This document shows positions 36,596-46,276 of a stretch of 64,000 bases of DNA, one piece after another (positions within the stretch are counted from its first letter, which is position 1; each line of letters opens with the position of its first letter). The notes under the pieces were generated by a model. That model saw only the letters and a program-made list of their open reading frames with translations. It was not told where the DNA came from and ran no database searches. Source of the DNA: Sedimentitalea arenosa (GTDB lineage: Bacteria; Pseudomonadota; Alphaproteobacteria; Rhodobacterales; Rhodobacteraceae). The position numbers were made by a program, and so were the translations under genes. Location: positions 62,001 to 126,000 of the forward strand of contig NZ_JAELVR010000007.1 in NCBI RefSeq assembly GCF_016428585.1, read 5' to 3'.

Positions 36596-37555
36596 TCATG
36601 CGTCCCAGAGATCGGTCGAGAGGTACTTCAGACCGCTGTCGCAGATGATGACCCCGATCCGCCCGCCCTTTTCCGGACCGGCCAAAAGGTCGAGCGCAGC
36701 GGCGACATTCGCTCCGGCCGAGAAACCCCCGAAGATGCCTTCTTCGCGCGCGAGCGCCCGTGCCGTGTCGCGCGCCTGCTGCCCCGAAACCTCGAGAAAA
36801 CCGTCGACCGAAGCGCCTTGCAGCAGCGCGAGGTCTGCCATCGCATAGCCGCCTCCCTGGATCGGATGACCGGGATGCGCCGGCGTCCGCCCGGCCAGCA
36901 CCGCGGCGCCCTCGGGCTCCACCACGTAGCCCCGGACGTCGCCGCGCTGTTCCTTGAGCGCACGGATCACGCCGGCATAGGTGCCGCCGGAACCGGCGAA
37001 ATCCACGAAAGCCGTGAGCGTGCCGTCGCTGTCAGCCCAGAGCTCCGGCCCGGTGGTGGCGAAATGGGCACCAGCATTTCCGGCATGGGCGAACTGGTCG
37101 GCTCGAAAGGCGCCGCGCTCGACGGTGATCCGGCGCGCCTCGGTCTCGACCAGGGCCAGGTCCGCGCCGGACACCTCGCCCACGACGCCATCCTCGGCCT
37201 GCGCGACGAGAACGACCTCGGCCCCCAGCGCGCGCATCATTTGCGCTCGTTCGGGAGAGTTGCCCCGGCTCATCACTGCGACGAACGGATGACCAAGTGC
37301 ACCGCAGACAATGGCCAGCCCGGTTCCCATGTTGCCGCTGGTCAGTTCGACCACCGTCTGGCCCGGGGCGAGCGACCCGTCCGCCCGGGCCGCCTCGATG
37401 ATGCCCCGCGCCGCGCGGTCCTTCTTTGATGATCCGGGATTGAGATAGTCGAGCTTGGCGAGGATGCGCCCGTCGAGCCCGCGCGCCGCGACCATCCGAT
37501 CGAGCCAGACCGCCGGGGTCCTCCCGATCGCTTCGACGATGGAGGTGAACGCCAC
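36596..37555 (-). CDS. PLP-dependent cysteine-synthase-family enzyme
   Basis: Encodes 319 residues. The PLP lysine region reads LDYLNPGSSKKDRAARGII, and TSGNMGTGLAIVCGALG is the substrate loop, a little different from the TSGNTG of CysK. GSGGTYAGVIRALKEQ and GGFSAGANVAAAL complete the cofactor site. It is related to O-acetylserine sulfhydrylase/cystathionine synthase, but the Met in SGNMG and its place right behind tdh suggest another amino acid substrate. Five bases separate it from tdh, so it belongs to the kbl-tdh operon. Confidence 0.75.
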   Translation of the reverse strand: MAFTSIVEAIGRTPAVWLDRMVAARGLDGRILAKLDYLNPGSSKKDRAARGIIEAARADGSLAPGQTVVELTSGNMGTGLAIVCGALGHPFVAVMSRGNSPERAQMMRALGAEVVLVAQAEDGVVGEVSGADLALVETEARRITVERGAFRADQFAHAGNAGAHFATTGPELWADSDGTLTAFVDFAGSGGTYAGVIRALKEQRGDVRGYVVEPEGAAVLAGRTPAHPGHPIQGGGYAMADLALLQGASVDGFLEVSGQQARDTARALAREEGIFGGFSAGANVAAALDLLAGPEKGGRIGVIICDSGLKYLSTDLWDA

Positions 37556-37560
37556 TGCGC

Positions 37561-38619
37561 CTACGTCCCTCTACTGGCCTGACCGGTCCAGTCCAATACG
37601 ACCTTGCCGCTCTGGCCGGATTTCATCGCCGCGAACCCTGCCTCGAAATCATCGACGCCGAACCGGTGGGTGATCACCGCGCTCACGTCGAGCCCATTTT
37701 GTAGCATGGCGATCATCTTGTACCAGGTTTCGAATATCTCGCGCCCGTAAACACCCTTGATGGTGATCGCCTTGAACACGATCCGGCTCCAGTCCACCGG
37801 GCTTTTGCCCGGCGGTATGCCGAGCATCGCAATCCGCCCGCCCATCGTCATCGCCTCGACCATCTGGTCGAGCGCTCGTTGGTTGCCGGACATCTCGAGC
37901 CCCACGTCAAAGCCCTGCTTCATCTTCAGCCGCGCGATCACCGGGGCCAGTTCTTCCTCGGCCACGTTCACCGCCACCACGTCGGCCACCTTGGTGGCGA
38001 GGTCCAGCCGCGCAGGGTTCACGTCGGTGATCACCACGTGGCGCGCGCCCACGTGCCGCGCCACGGCCGCCGCCATGATTCCGATCGGCCCCGCCCCGGT
38101 GATCAGCACGTCCTCACCCACCAGGTCGAAACTCAGCGCCGTGTGCACCGCGTTGCCCAGAGGGTCGAGAATCGCACCGATGTCATCGCTGATCTCGTCC
38201 GGCAGAGGCACGACGTTGAAGGCCGGCAAGCGCAGGTATTCGGCAAAGGCTCCCTGCTCGTTCACACCGATCCCACGCGTCGCGGGGTCAAGGTGGAACT
38301 TGCCCGCGCGCGACTGGCGCGAGGTCTTTCCGATCAGGTGGCCCTCGCCACTGCAGCGCTGACCTATTTCCAGCCCCTCGACATCGCGGCCGATCTCGAC
38401 GATCTCGCCGGCGAACTCGTGCCCGGTGATCAGCGGAACCGGCACCGTGGCCTGCGCCCAGTCGTCCCAATTCCAAATGTGGATGTCTGTGCCGCAAATG
38501 CCAGTCTTCTTGATCCGGATCAGGACATCATCGGGACCGATTTCGGGTACCGGCGCGGTCTGCATCCACAGGCCTTCGCGCGGCTCGGCCTTCACCAGGG
38601 CCTTCATCTCGTTCGTCAT
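37561..38619 (-). CDS. tdh: L-threonine 3-dehydrogenase (lacking the structural-zinc cysteines)
   Basis: Encodes 352 residues. The catalytic zinc site is intact ([27 protein letters not shown]) and the NAD site is [21 protein letters not shown]. The lobe that in E. coli Tdh holds four cysteines binding a structural zinc here reads [21 protein letters not shown], with none of the four. The rest ([26 protein letters not shown]) is very close to E. coli Tdh. It oxidises threonine to 2-amino-3-ketobutyrate with NAD. Its start overlaps the kbl stop as ATGA, so the two steps are made together. Confidence 0.92.
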   Translation of the reverse strand: MTNEMKALVKAEPREGLWMQTAPVPEIGPDDVLIRIKKTGICGTDIHIWNWDDWAQATVPVPLITGHEFAGEIVEIGRDVEGLEIGQRCSGEGHLIGKTSRQSRAGKFHLDPATRGIGVNEQGAFAEYLRLPAFNVVPLPDEISDDIGAILDPLGNAVHTALSFDLVGEDVLITGAGPIGIMAAAVARHVGARHVVITDVNPARLDLATKVADVVAVNVAEEELAPVIARLKMKQGFDVGLEMSGNQRALDQMVEAMTMGGRIAMLGIPPGKSPVDWSRIVFKAITIKGVYGREIFETWYKMIAMLQNGLDVSAVITHRFGVDDFEAGFAAMKSGQSGKVVLDWTGQASRGT

Positions 38620-39803
38620 GCCAGAATCCCCACTGCCTTGCCCGCGCGCTCGAACGCTCCCAGCGCGCTGTCGAGGTCCTCGCGTGAGAGCGCGGCGCTC
38701 ATCTGCGTTCTGATCCGGGCCTGTCCGCGCGGCACCACAGGAAAGAAGAAGCCCGAGACATAGACGCCTTCGTCGAACAGCCGCGCCGCCATCTCCTGCG
38801 CCAGCTTTGCCTCGCCCAACATGACCGGGATGATCGGATGTTCCCCGGGCAGCAGGTCAAAGCCAAGCCGCTCCAGCCCCTGTCGCCAATATGCCGCGTT
38901 CTCGACCAAGCGCGCGCGCAGGTCATCGCCAGCCTCGGTCAGCCGGATCGCCTCGATACCTGCGGCGGCGATTGCGGGCGGCAACGAGTTCGAAAAGAGA
39001 TAGGGCCGCGCCTTCTGCCGCAGCAGGTCGATGACGGGTTGCGGCCCGGCGATGTAACCGCCGATCGCCCCTCCCAATGCCTTGCCGAGCGTGCCGCTCA
39101 GGATATCGGCACGCACGCCGAAATGCGCCGGCGTCCCCGCGCCCTTGGGCCCCATGAACCCGGTGGCGTGACAGTCATCGACCATCAGAACCGCTTCGTA
39201 CCTATCCGCAAGCGCCCGAATCTCGGGCAGCTTGGCCAAGTAGCCATCCATGCTGAACACGCCATCGGTAGCGATCATGACATGACGGGTGCCATCCGCA
39301 CGGGCGGTCTTGAGCTGTGTCTCCAGATCCTCCATGTCGGAATTCGCATAGCGATACCGCCGCGCCTTGCAGAGGCGGATTCCGTCGATGATCGAGGCAT
39401 GGTTCAGCGCATCCGAAACCACCGCATCCTCGGGGCCGAGCAGAGGTTCGAACAGGCCGCCATTGGCATCGAAACAGGCCGCGAACAGGATCGAGTCGTC
39501 CATGTCGAGGAACGCCGCCAGCCTCTGTTCCAGTTCGCGGTGAAGATCCTGCGTGCCGCAGATGAAGCGGACGCTCGCCATCCCGAAACCGTGCGTCTCC
39601 ATCGCCGTTTTCGCAGCCGAGACGAGATCCGGGTGATCGGCGAGACCCAGGTAGTTGTTGGCGCAGAGGTTGATCACCTCACGGTCGCCGACCGTGATCC
39701 GGCCGGATTGGGGCGACAGGATGAGCCGCTCGCGCTTGGTCATGCCCTCCTCCTCGATCCGGGCCAGCGCACTGCTCATGTCGGTCAGAAATTTCGTGCT
39801 CAT
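38616..39803 (-). CDS. kbl: Glycine C-acetyltransferase (2-amino-3-ketobutyrate CoA ligase)
   Basis: Encodes 395 residues. This alpha-oxoamine synthase has [15 protein letters not shown] near the start, the PLP lysine in [16 protein letters not shown], and [17 protein letters not shown] in between. It cleaves 2-amino-3-ketobutyrate with CoA to glycine and acetyl-CoA. Together with tdh, whose start it overlaps, it degrades threonine. Length and motif order match E. coli Kbl (398 residues). It begins the kbl-tdh-PLP enzyme operon and is divergent from the thiolase gene at 39943. Confidence 0.94.
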   Translation of the reverse strand: MSTKFLTDMSSALARIEEEGMTKRERLILSPQSGRITVGDREVINLCANNYLGLADHPDLVSAAKTAMETHGFGMASVRFICGTQDLHRELEQRLAAFLDMDDSILFAACFDANGGLFEPLLGPEDAVVSDALNHASIIDGIRLCKARRYRYANSDMEDLETQLKTARADGTRHVMIATDGVFSMDGYLAKLPEIRALADRYEAVLMVDDCHATGFMGPKGAGTPAHFGVRADILSGTLGKALGGAIGGYIAGPQPVIDLLRQKARPYLFSNSLPPAIAAAGIEAIRLTEAGDDLRARLVENAAYWRQGLERLGFDLLPGEHPIIPVMLGEAKLAQEMAARLFDEGVYVSGFFFPVVPRGQARIRTQMSAALSREDLDSALGAFERAGKAVGILA

Positions 39804-39942
39804 GTCGGACTCCTTGCCACACTAGACTAGGGCGTGAAAACCCTGCGATAAACGGCGGCGAAATGACAGGGCAATCCGCCCGTCACGCCACACCGGACTT
39901 ACGACGGGAAGTTGGCAACCATCTGATCAGGAGACCGCATTC

Positions 39943-41118
39943 ATGACCGACATCGTCATTCTCGACGGCGCCCGCACCGCCATCGGCACATTCGGGGGCG
40001 CGTTGGCCAGCACCGCCCCGATCGATCTGGCCACCGTCGCGAGCGAGGCGGCGATGGAACGCGCGGGCGTCGAAGGCGGGCAGATCGGCAATGTCGTCTT
40101 TGGCCACGTCATCAACACCGAGCCGCGTGACATGTACCTGAGCCGGGTCGCGGCCATGCAGGCCGGCATCCCCGAAGGCACGCCGGCGATGAACGTGAAC
40201 CGGCTGTGCGGATCGGGCGCGCAGGCCATCGTGTCGGCGGTGCAGTCACTGATGCTGGGCGATGCCGAGTTCGCGTTGGCCGGTGGCGCGGAGAGCATGT
40301 CGCGCAGCCCCTTCATCGTGCCGCAGCAGCGCTGGGGCGCCAAGATGGGCGACATCACGACGCTCGACATGATGCTGGGGGCGCTCAACTGCCCGTTCGG
40401 CACCGGGCATATGGGCGTCACGGCGGAAAACGTGGCCAGCGAACACCAGGTGACCCGCGAGGAGCAGGACGCCTTCGCCCTGACCAGCCAAGAGCGCGCC
40501 GCCGCCGCCATTGAAGAGGGGCGGTTCGACAGCCAGATCGTCCCTGTGCAGGTCAAGGTGCGCCGCGACATGGTCGATTTCAAGGTCGACGAGCACCCCA
40601 AGGCGACCACGATGGAGGCGCTGGCCGGGTTGCGCACAGTGTTCAAGAAGGACGGCAGCGTCACCGCCGGCAACGCCAGTGGCATCAATGACGGTGCGGC
40701 CGCGGTCGTTCTGGCCACCGCCTCGGCGGCGGAGAAGGCCGGATTGAAACCCAGGGCACGGGTTCTGGGCTATGCCCATGCCGGGGTGCGCCCCGAGGTG
40801 ATGGGGATCGGCCCGGTGCCGGCCGTTCGCAACCTGCTGGACCGCACCGGCCTGTCATTGGCGGATTTCGACGTCATCGAAAGCAACGAAGCCTTCGCCG
40901 CCCAGGCGCTGGCGGTGAACAAGGAACTGGGGCTGGACGCGGCGAAGGTGAACCCCAATGGCGGTGCCATCGCGCTGGGTCACCCGGTCGGTGCCACCGG
41001 CGCGATCATCACCGTGAAAGCGCTCTATGAACTGGAGCGTATCGGCGGCAGCAAGGCGCTGATCACGATGTGCATCGGCGGCGGGCAGGGAATCGCGCTG
41101 GCCATCGAGCGGCTCTGA
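39943..41118 (+). CDS. Acetyl-CoA C-acyltransferase (thiolase)
   Basis: Encodes 391 residues of a thiolase. The nucleophilic cysteine is in [25 protein letters not shown] holds the catalytic His, and [14 protein letters not shown] the second cysteine. [13 protein letters not shown] and [15 protein letters not shown] follow family patterns. It joins or splits acyl-CoA units, either in acetoacetyl-CoA formation or in beta-oxidation. There is no adjacent reductase or PHA synthase, so a phaA assignment is not made. It is divergent from kbl, consistent with a link to acetyl-CoA metabolism. Confidence 0.9.
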   Translation: MTDIVILDGARTAIGTFGGALASTAPIDLATVASEAAMERAGVEGGQIGNVVFGHVINTEPRDMYLSRVAAMQAGIPEGTPAMNVNRLCGSGAQAIVSAVQSLMLGDAEFALAGGAESMSRSPFIVPQQRWGAKMGDITTLDMMLGALNCPFGTGHMGVTAENVASEHQVTREEQDAFALTSQERAAAAIEEGRFDSQIVPVQVKVRRDMVDFKVDEHPKATTMEALAGLRTVFKKDGSVTAGNASGINDGAAAVVLATASAAEKAGLKPRARVLGYAHAGVRPEVMGIGPVPAVRNLLDRTGLSLADFDVIESNEAFAAQALAVNKELGLDAAKVNPNGGAIALGHPVGATGAIITVKALYELERIGGSKALITMCIGGGQGIALAIERL

Positions 41119-41128
41119 TCCCGAAAAT

Positions 41129-41188
41129 CCGAGACGGGGCTGAATGCCCCCTCTCGGACCAAGCCCAATTCACCCCTTTGGGTGTTTC
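41129..41188. terminator. Hairpins between the thiolase gene and ubiB
   Basis: A stem of CCGAGA and GGGGC pairing with GCCCC and TCTCGG (one C-C mismatch, loop TGAAT) spans 41129-41157. A second hairpin, CACCC-CTTT-GGGTG followed by TTTCT, spans 41171-41188. The second resembles a rho-independent terminator for the thiolase; the first may act on both converging messages. Confidence 0.6.
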
Positions 41189-41220
41189 TCAACGGAACGA
41201 CGCCCGAGCCGTGCGCGGCG

Positions 41221-42753
41221 TCAGAGAAGAGCCTCGATCCCCAAAGTGAGGATGGTTGCGATGACTGCACCCGCCGCGCCCGCAGCCAGCAAAGCCCCGA
41301 GGCCCTTGCGGCGTGGTGGGTCCTGTTCGCTCGCCTGCCGGATCAGCGCCGCCTCGACCAAGGCCGGCAGGCGCGGGCCGAATCTCGCAAGCACCTGCGC
41401 CGTCCTGGCAAGGTCAAACACAACGGCACGAGGACCGATCGATTTCTTGATGTAGTCCTCGACCACGGGACGCGCGACTTCCCAGATGTTCATCCGGGGA
41501 TCGAGCGACCGCGCAACGCCTTCGACCACGACCATGGTGCGTTGCAGCAGGATCAACTCGGTCCGCGTTTCCATCCCGAAGCGTTCCGTCACCTCGAAGA
41601 GATAGCTCAGCAGGCGACCCATCGAGATCTGGGTCGCATCCATGCCGAAGATCGGCTCGCCCACCGCACGCAGGGCGCGGGCGAACTCGTCGACATCCTT
41701 GTCGGCGGGCACGTAACCGGCTTCGAAATGCACTTCGGCGACGCGCTTGTAATCCTTGCGGATGAAACCGAAGAGGATCTCGGCATAGACGCGTCGGGTG
41801 TATTCGTCGATATGGCCCATGATCCCGAAATCATAGGCGATGATATCCCCGTTCGGCGCGACCTTGAGATTGCCCTGGTGCATGTCGGCGTGGAAGTAGC
41901 CGTCGCGCAAGGCGTGCAGGAGAAACAGTTTCAGCACCCGTTCGCTGAGCGCGCGGCGGTCGTGACCCGCCGCGTCGATCGCGGCATTGTCCCCAAGCGG
42001 CACTCCATCCGCCCAGCCCAGGGTCATGACCCGGCGCGCGGACAGGCTCCAGACGATCGGCGGCAGCTGGAACCCGGCATCGCCCTTGGTGTTGGCCGCG
42101 AATTCCGAGGCGGCCGAACTTTCCAGCCGCAGATCGAGTTCACCGCGCACGACGCCGTCGAAATGCTCGATCACCTCCATCGGCCGCAAGCGCCGCGCGC
42201 CGGGCGCGAATATGTCGACGATGCGGGCGGCGAGATAGAAGGCATCCACATCCTTTCGGAAGGCGCGCTCGATTCCCGGTCGCAGCACCTTGACGGCGAC
42301 CTGTTCCCCCGTGCTCGCCAGAGTTGCCTTGTGAACCTGCGCGATCGACGCCGCGGCGATCGGGGCGCTGAACTCGGAGAACATGTCGTCGACCGGCTGC
42401 CCGAGCTCCTTGGCGACCTCGCGCTTGGCGACTTCAACCGGGAACGGCGGCAGCTTGTCCTGCAGGACCCTGAGCTGGTCGGCCAGTTCCTGACCGACCA
42501 CGTCCGGCCGGGTCGACAGGACCTGACCGAACTTGATGTAGGCGGGTCCGAGGGCCGTCAGAGCGCGAGTCGCCGGCGGCATCGACGGGTCGCCGTTGTA
42601 TCCCAACCACATGAACGGCTTGCCAAGTGCATGCGCCACGAAGCGCAAAGGCTTGGGGGCTTCGAATGCGTCGAGCACCACGTTCATGGCACCGGTCCGC
42701 TCGAGCGTCGCGCCTGTCCGGATCAGGCGGATGATATTGTGCGGTCCGCGCAT
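41221..42753 (-). CDS. ubiB: UbiB atypical kinase-like protein of ubiquinone synthesis
   Basis: Encodes 510 residues. The family KxGQ motif is YIKFGQVLSTRPDVV, the Ala-rich nucleotide loop is PIAAASIAQVHKATL, and the catalytic and metal motifs are FHADMHQGNL and IAYDFGIMGH. Two hydrophobic segments at the C terminus (GLGALLAAGAAGAVIATILTL) anchor it in the inner membrane. UbiB proteins are ADCK/Coq8-type ATPases needed for coenzyme Q synthesis. Its start lies two bases after the ubiE stop, so ubiE and ubiB form an operon. Confidence 0.93.
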   Translation of the reverse strand: MRGPHNIIRLIRTGATLERTGAMNVVLDAFEAPKPLRFVAHALGKPFMWLGYNGDPSMPPATRALTALGPAYIKFGQVLSTRPDVVGQELADQLRVLQDKLPPFPVEVAKREVAKELGQPVDDMFSEFSAPIAAASIAQVHKATLASTGEQVAVKVLRPGIERAFRKDVDAFYLAARIVDIFAPGARRLRPMEVIEHFDGVVRGELDLRLESSAASEFAANTKGDAGFQLPPIVWSLSARRVMTLGWADGVPLGDNAAIDAAGHDRRALSERVLKLFLLHALRDGYFHADMHQGNLKVAPNGDIIAYDFGIMGHIDEYTRRVYAEILFGFIRKDYKRVAEVHFEAGYVPADKDVDEFARALRAVGEPIFGMDATQISMGRLLSYLFEVTERFGMETRTELILLQRTMVVVEGVARSLDPRMNIWEVARPVVEDYIKKSIGPRAVVFDLARTAQVLARFGPRLPALVEAALIRQASEQDPPRRKGLGALLAAGAAGAVIATILTLGIEALL

Positions 42754-42755
42754 CG

Positions 42756-43508
42756 TCAGATCTTCCAGCCGGAATGCAGCGCCGCGATGCCCATGCTCAG
42801 ATTGCGATATCCGGCATTCTCGAAACCGGCCTCGCGCACCATGCCGAGAAAGGTCTCCTGGTCCGGAAAGTTGCGGATCGACTCAACAAGATACTGATAG
42901 CTGTCGCGATCCCCGGCGATCGCCTGCCCCATGCGGGGTATGACGTTGAAACTGTAGAGATCATAGAGCTTCTGCAGTCCTTCGTTGGGCAGTTGGCTGA
43001 ACTCCAGAACCATCAAACGCCCGCCCGGACGCAGGACCCGAAAGGCCTCGTCCAAGGCCTTCTGCGGCCGGGTCACGTTCCGGATTCCGAAGCTGATCGT
43101 GTAGACATCGAAACTGTTGTCGGCGAAAGGAAGTGCCATGGCGTCACCGACGATCCAATCGAGACTGTCGGCCATGTGGGCGGCCTCGGCGCGCTTGCGC
43201 CCTTCCACCAGCATCGGTTCAGTAAGGTCCAGCACGGTTGCATGGCCCGAACCTGCTCGCTTGAGAAACCGGAAGGAGATATCCCCTGTGCCGCCGGCCA
43301 CATCCAGCAGCTTCTGGCCGGGACGCGGTGCGAGCCAGTCCATCATCGCATCCTTCCACAGCCGGTGAATGCCGACGCTCATCACGTCATTCATCACGTC
43401 GTATTTCGATGCAACGGAGTTGAACACACCTCTCACCCGTCCGGCCTTTTCGCCTTCGGGAATGGTTTGCGACCCAAAATGGGTGGTCTTGTCGGTCTCG
43501 TCGGTCAT
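42756..43508 (-). CDS. ubiE: Demethylmenaquinone/2-methoxy-6-polyprenyl-1,4-benzoquinol C-methyltransferase
   Basis: Encodes 250 residues. It begins with [21 protein letters not shown], and the SAM-binding motif is [33 protein letters not shown] and [12 protein letters not shown] are UbiE signatures. It methylates a ring carbon in ubiquinone synthesis. The end ALHSGWKI is the typical C terminus. It is the first gene of the ubiE-ubiB operon and is divergent from mutM with 86 bases between starts. Confidence 0.95.
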   Translation of the reverse strand: MTDETDKTTHFGSQTIPEGEKAGRVRGVFNSVASKYDVMNDVMSVGIHRLWKDAMMDWLAPRPGQKLLDVAGGTGDISFRFLKRAGSGHATVLDLTEPMLVEGRKRAEAAHMADSLDWIVGDAMALPFADNSFDVYTISFGIRNVTRPQKALDEAFRVLRPGGRLMVLEFSQLPNEGLQKLYDLYSFNVIPRMGQAIAGDRDSYQYLVESIRNFPDQETFLGMVREAGFENAGYRNLSMGIAALHSGWKI

Positions 43509-43594
43509 GAGGACTTGTCGCCTTGCAGTTTCGCCCTTGTTATAGGGCGCTGTGGGTCAGGCACAATGCGGCCCCTTGGACAGGACATGCACCG

Positions 43595-44446
43595 ATGCCG
43601 GAATTGCCAGAGGTCGAGACCGTACGCCGCGGGTTGGCGCCCGTCATGGTCGGGCAGCGCATCGCCCTGGCCGAGGTCAACCGCCCGGACCTGCGCTGGC
43701 CCTTTCCGCCTGATATGGCCGACCGTCTGACCGGGCGCCGCGTTTTGGGGCTGAGGCGACGGTCGAAATACATTCTCGCCGACCTCGACAGCGGCGAAAC
43801 GCTGTTGGTTCACCTCGGCATGTCCGGCCGCATGACCGTGTCGGGGGATCCGCTCGGTCGGTTCGTCCACGATCATCCCGCCAAAGCCCCGCATGACCAT
43901 GTGGTGCTGAACATGGAAAGCGGCGCGCGCATCACCTTCAACGACCCGCGCCGCTTTGGAGCAATGGACCTGATGGACACCGCCCACGCGGACGATCACA
44001 AACTCCTCGCCGTGCTGGGCCCCGAGCCGCTGGGCAACGACTTTCATGAGACCCACCTCGTCGCGGCCTTTCGCGGCCGTCGCAGCCCCGTCAAGTCCGT
44101 TCTTCTGGACCAGAAGACCGTGGCGGGGCTGGGCAATATCTATGTCTGCGAGGCGCTTTTTCGGGCGCGCATATCGCCGCGTCGCCACGCTGGCCGTATA
44201 GCGGAAGCCCGCGTGGCAGGCCTGGTCCCGATCATCCGGCGCGTCCTGCAGGATGCGATCGACGCGGGCGGATCATCGCTACGCGACTTCCGGCAGGCGG
44301 ATGGCGAACTGGGCTATTTCCAGCATTCCTTCGACGTGTACGGACGCGAGAACGCGCCTTGCCGTACCCCCGGCTGCACATCGAATGTCCGCCGGATCGT
44401 TCAATCCGGACGCTCGACCTTCTATTGTTCGCACTGCCAAAGATGA
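43595..44446 (+). CDS. mutM: Formamidopyrimidine-DNA glycosylase
   Basis: Encodes 283 residues from the ATG at 43595. It starts [14 protein letters not shown], where the Pro after the Met is the catalytic imino nucleophile and the Glu next to it is the acid. [23 protein letters not shown] and [20 protein letters not shown] follow the family. The C-terminal zinc finger has CRTPGC and FYCSHCQ. It removes 8-oxoguanine and formamidopyrimidines from DNA. It is divergent from ubiE and 64 bases before the enoyl-CoA hydratase gene. Confidence 0.96.
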   Translation: MPELPEVETVRRGLAPVMVGQRIALAEVNRPDLRWPFPPDMADRLTGRRVLGLRRRSKYILADLDSGETLLVHLGMSGRMTVSGDPLGRFVHDHPAKAPHDHVVLNMESGARITFNDPRRFGAMDLMDTAHADDHKLLAVLGPEPLGNDFHETHLVAAFRGRRSPVKSVLLDQKTVAGLGNIYVCEALFRARISPRRHAGRIAEARVAGLVPIIRRVLQDAIDAGGSSLRDFRQADGELGYFQHSFDVYGRENAPCRTPGCTSNVRRIVQSGRSTFYCSHCQR

Positions 44447-44510
44447 CTTGAACCGCTGCCGTCTCATGGTAAGGGTTCGCACCTGAACGGAACAACCGAA
44501 AGCAGATTCC

Positions 44511-45287
44511 ATGGCATTTGAGACGATCAACGTCGAAGTCGAAGACCACGTGGCCCTGATCAAGTTGAACCGTCCCGACGCGTTGAACGCGTTGAACACT
44601 CAACTTTTGAGCGAGCTCTGCCAGGCTCTCGAAGAAGCGGACGCCAACGACAAGGCCCGATGCATCGTGATCACCGGATCGGAAAAGGCCTTTGCGGCTG
44701 GCGCGGACATCAAGGAGATGTCCACCATGGGCTTCGGAGAAGTGTTCACGATCAATCTCTTCGCGGACGCCAGCGACCGAATCGCGAAGATCCGCAAACC
44801 GATCATCGCCGCAGTGGCGGGATATGCGCTCGGCGGGGGCTGCGAACTGGCGATGGCGTGCGATTTCATCATCGCTGCGGACACCGCCAAGTTTGGCCAG
44901 CCCGAAATCAACCTTGGGGTGATCGCTGGAATGGGCGGAACCCAGCGACTGACCCGTTTCGTCGGTAAATCCAAATCCATGGACATGAACCTCACCGGGC
45001 GCTTCATGACGGCCGAGGAAGCCGAGCGTTCCGGACTGGTCAGCCGGGTCGTTCCGGCCAAAAAGCTCATGGAAGAAGCCATGGGCGCGGCACAGAAGAT
45101 CGCCGAGAAATCCATGATGACGGTGATGGCCGCCAAGGAGGCGGTGAACCGCAGCTATGAGGTCACGCTGTCCGAAGGCATTCTGTTCGAGCGCCGCGTG
45201 TTCCACTCGATGTTCGCGACCGAGGACCAGAAGGAAGGCATGGCCGCGTTCCTTGAAAAGCGCAGCCCGCAGTTCCGCGACAAGTAG
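44511..45287 (+). CDS. Enoyl-CoA hydratase
   Basis: Encodes 258 residues of a crotonase. The CoA and oxyanion-hole segments are [14 protein letters not shown] and [19 protein letters not shown] with one catalytic Glu; the second is in [22 protein letters not shown]. The C-terminal [31 protein letters not shown] is typical of short-chain enoyl-CoA hydratase. It adds water to trans-2-enoyl-CoA in fatty-acid oxidation. Its position between mutM and rpsT is conserved in Rhodobacterales as far as I know. Confidence 0.93.
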   Translation: MAFETINVEVEDHVALIKLNRPDALNALNTQLLSELCQALEEADANDKARCIVITGSEKAFAAGADIKEMSTMGFGEVFTINLFADASDRIAKIRKPIIAAVAGYALGGGCELAMACDFIIAADTAKFGQPEINLGVIAGMGGTQRLTRFVGKSKSMDMNLTGRFMTAEEAERSGLVSRVVPAKKLMEEAMGAAQKIAEKSMMTVMAAKEAVNRSYEVTLSEGILFERRVFHSMFATEDQKEGMAAFLEKRSPQFRDK

Positions 45288-45299
45288 CACCCTGGCACG

Positions 45300-45369
45300 A
45301 GCCAAGTTTGCGGTTGGCAATGTCCGCGAACTTGGCTAAACGGGCCGCCATACATGCGCGTGCGGCCCG
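45300..45369 (+). other. Two consecutive hairpins between the enoyl-CoA hydratase gene and rpsT
   Basis: The first hairpin (45300-45337) pairs AGCCAAGTTTGCGG with CCGCGAACTTGGCT, 14 bp with one G-U, loop of ten bases. The second (45341-45369) pairs CGGGCCGC with GCGGCCCG, loop of 13. Neither has a T tract. They could end the hydratase message or process the rpsT leader. Confidence 0.55.
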
Positions 45370-45460
45370 CTTGGCTAGAATCATACCGATGGATACTCCC
45401 TCGGTTCGGGTTGGCATTGCGCTGCTGAAATGAACACAACTCGAACGAAGGTCAGATACC

Positions 45461-45724
45461 ATGGCAAATTCGCCGCAATCCAAGAAACGCGCCCGCCAGA
45501 ACGAAGCCCGCTTTGCCGTGAACAAGGCACGGCGGTCGCGGATCCGCACATTCCTGCGCAAGGTCGAGGAAGCCATCGCTTCCGGTGACAAAAATGCCGC
45601 AGCCGACGCCCTTCGCGCAGCCCAGCCTGAGCTGATGCGCGGCGTCACCAAGGGCGTCTTTCACAAGAACACGGCGTCTCGGAAAATGTCGCGCCTGGCG
45701 GCACGGGTCAAAGCGCTCGGCTGA
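45461..45724 (+). CDS. rpsT: 30S ribosomal protein S20
   Basis: Encodes 87 residues: [19 protein letters not shown] and the basic [19 protein letters not shown] continue into [23 protein letters not shown], the standard S20. It binds 16S rRNA in small-subunit assembly. A strong rho-independent terminator follows. Its place upstream of dnaA matches other alphaproteobacteria. Confidence 0.97.
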   Translation: MANSPQSKKRARQNEARFAVNKARRSRIRTFLRKVEEAIASGDKNAAADALRAAQPELMRGVTKGVFHKNTASRKMSRLAARVKALG

Positions 45725-45761
45725 TACGCACATCCAGGGTGTCAAAAACCCTGTTTTCAAA

Positions 45762-45789
45762 AGGCGTTGCCCCGGCAGCGCCTTTTTTT
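45762..45789 (+). terminator. Rho-independent terminator of rpsT
   Basis: AGGCGTTGC and GCAGCGCCT form a 9-bp stem (one G-U) with loop CCCG, followed by a run of seven T. It lies 38 bases past the rpsT stop. Confidence 0.9.
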
Positions 45790-46276
45790 GTTGGCTTTGC
45801 CGTATGCGCGCCGGCAACACCGCCGATAGATTCTTTGCGCCGGAAACGTGAGTCAACACTAGAGTTTCGTTGCCGCTTCCCCCCCAAAATTGCTACCACA
45901 TATCTAGCGATTCACTAGCTTGGGGGGACAGGCGCCGATCGCTCCGGCCTGACGGGCATCAGGCCGCGAGGGATAGTGCGTGTCGATCAGTTCGGCTGCC
46001 ATACCAACTGTTCGGTCTGCTGCGTTCTTCGGTATTCCATACCGCTGTGCAGCCCTGTCGTAACATGAGTGTGTAACGGTGACGTGTCAGTCCGCTTGCC
46101 AGTTTGCAGGCATCGGACCGCTGTCACCCTCTGTACTGCGGCGCTGATTTCAAGCGCAGGCGGTGCCGTCTCTCGGGGCGGTACACACTTGACGTGCGAC
46201 GTGAGTCCTGCCGGGCACAGCCCGGCCAACGAACGGGACAGGCCGCAAGGTCAGAATGGGATGTACGAGGCGCTGC
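45790..46276 (+). promoter_or_regulatory. Long structured non-coding region upstream of dnaA
   Basis: This 487-base stretch has no convincing gene. It contains an inverted repeat with TCCCCCCAA / TTGGGGGGA arms, a hairpin at 45945-45966 (CGGCCTGA / TCAGGCCG), an extended hairpin at 46078-46128 (GGTGAC / GTCACC outside, then CAGTCCG / CGGACCG, then GCC / GGC), and GCCGGGC-ACA-GCCCGGC at 46210-46226. I found no DnaA-box matches to TTATNCACA. It probably holds the dnaA promoter and a structured 5' leader or a small RNA. Confidence 0.5.

Noticed and set aside
45790-46276. Possible chromosomal origin or SRP RNA next to dnaA
   Set aside because: No matches to the DnaA box TTATNCACA and no GGAAGGAAGCAG-type SRP core were found by eye; only hairpins are seen.
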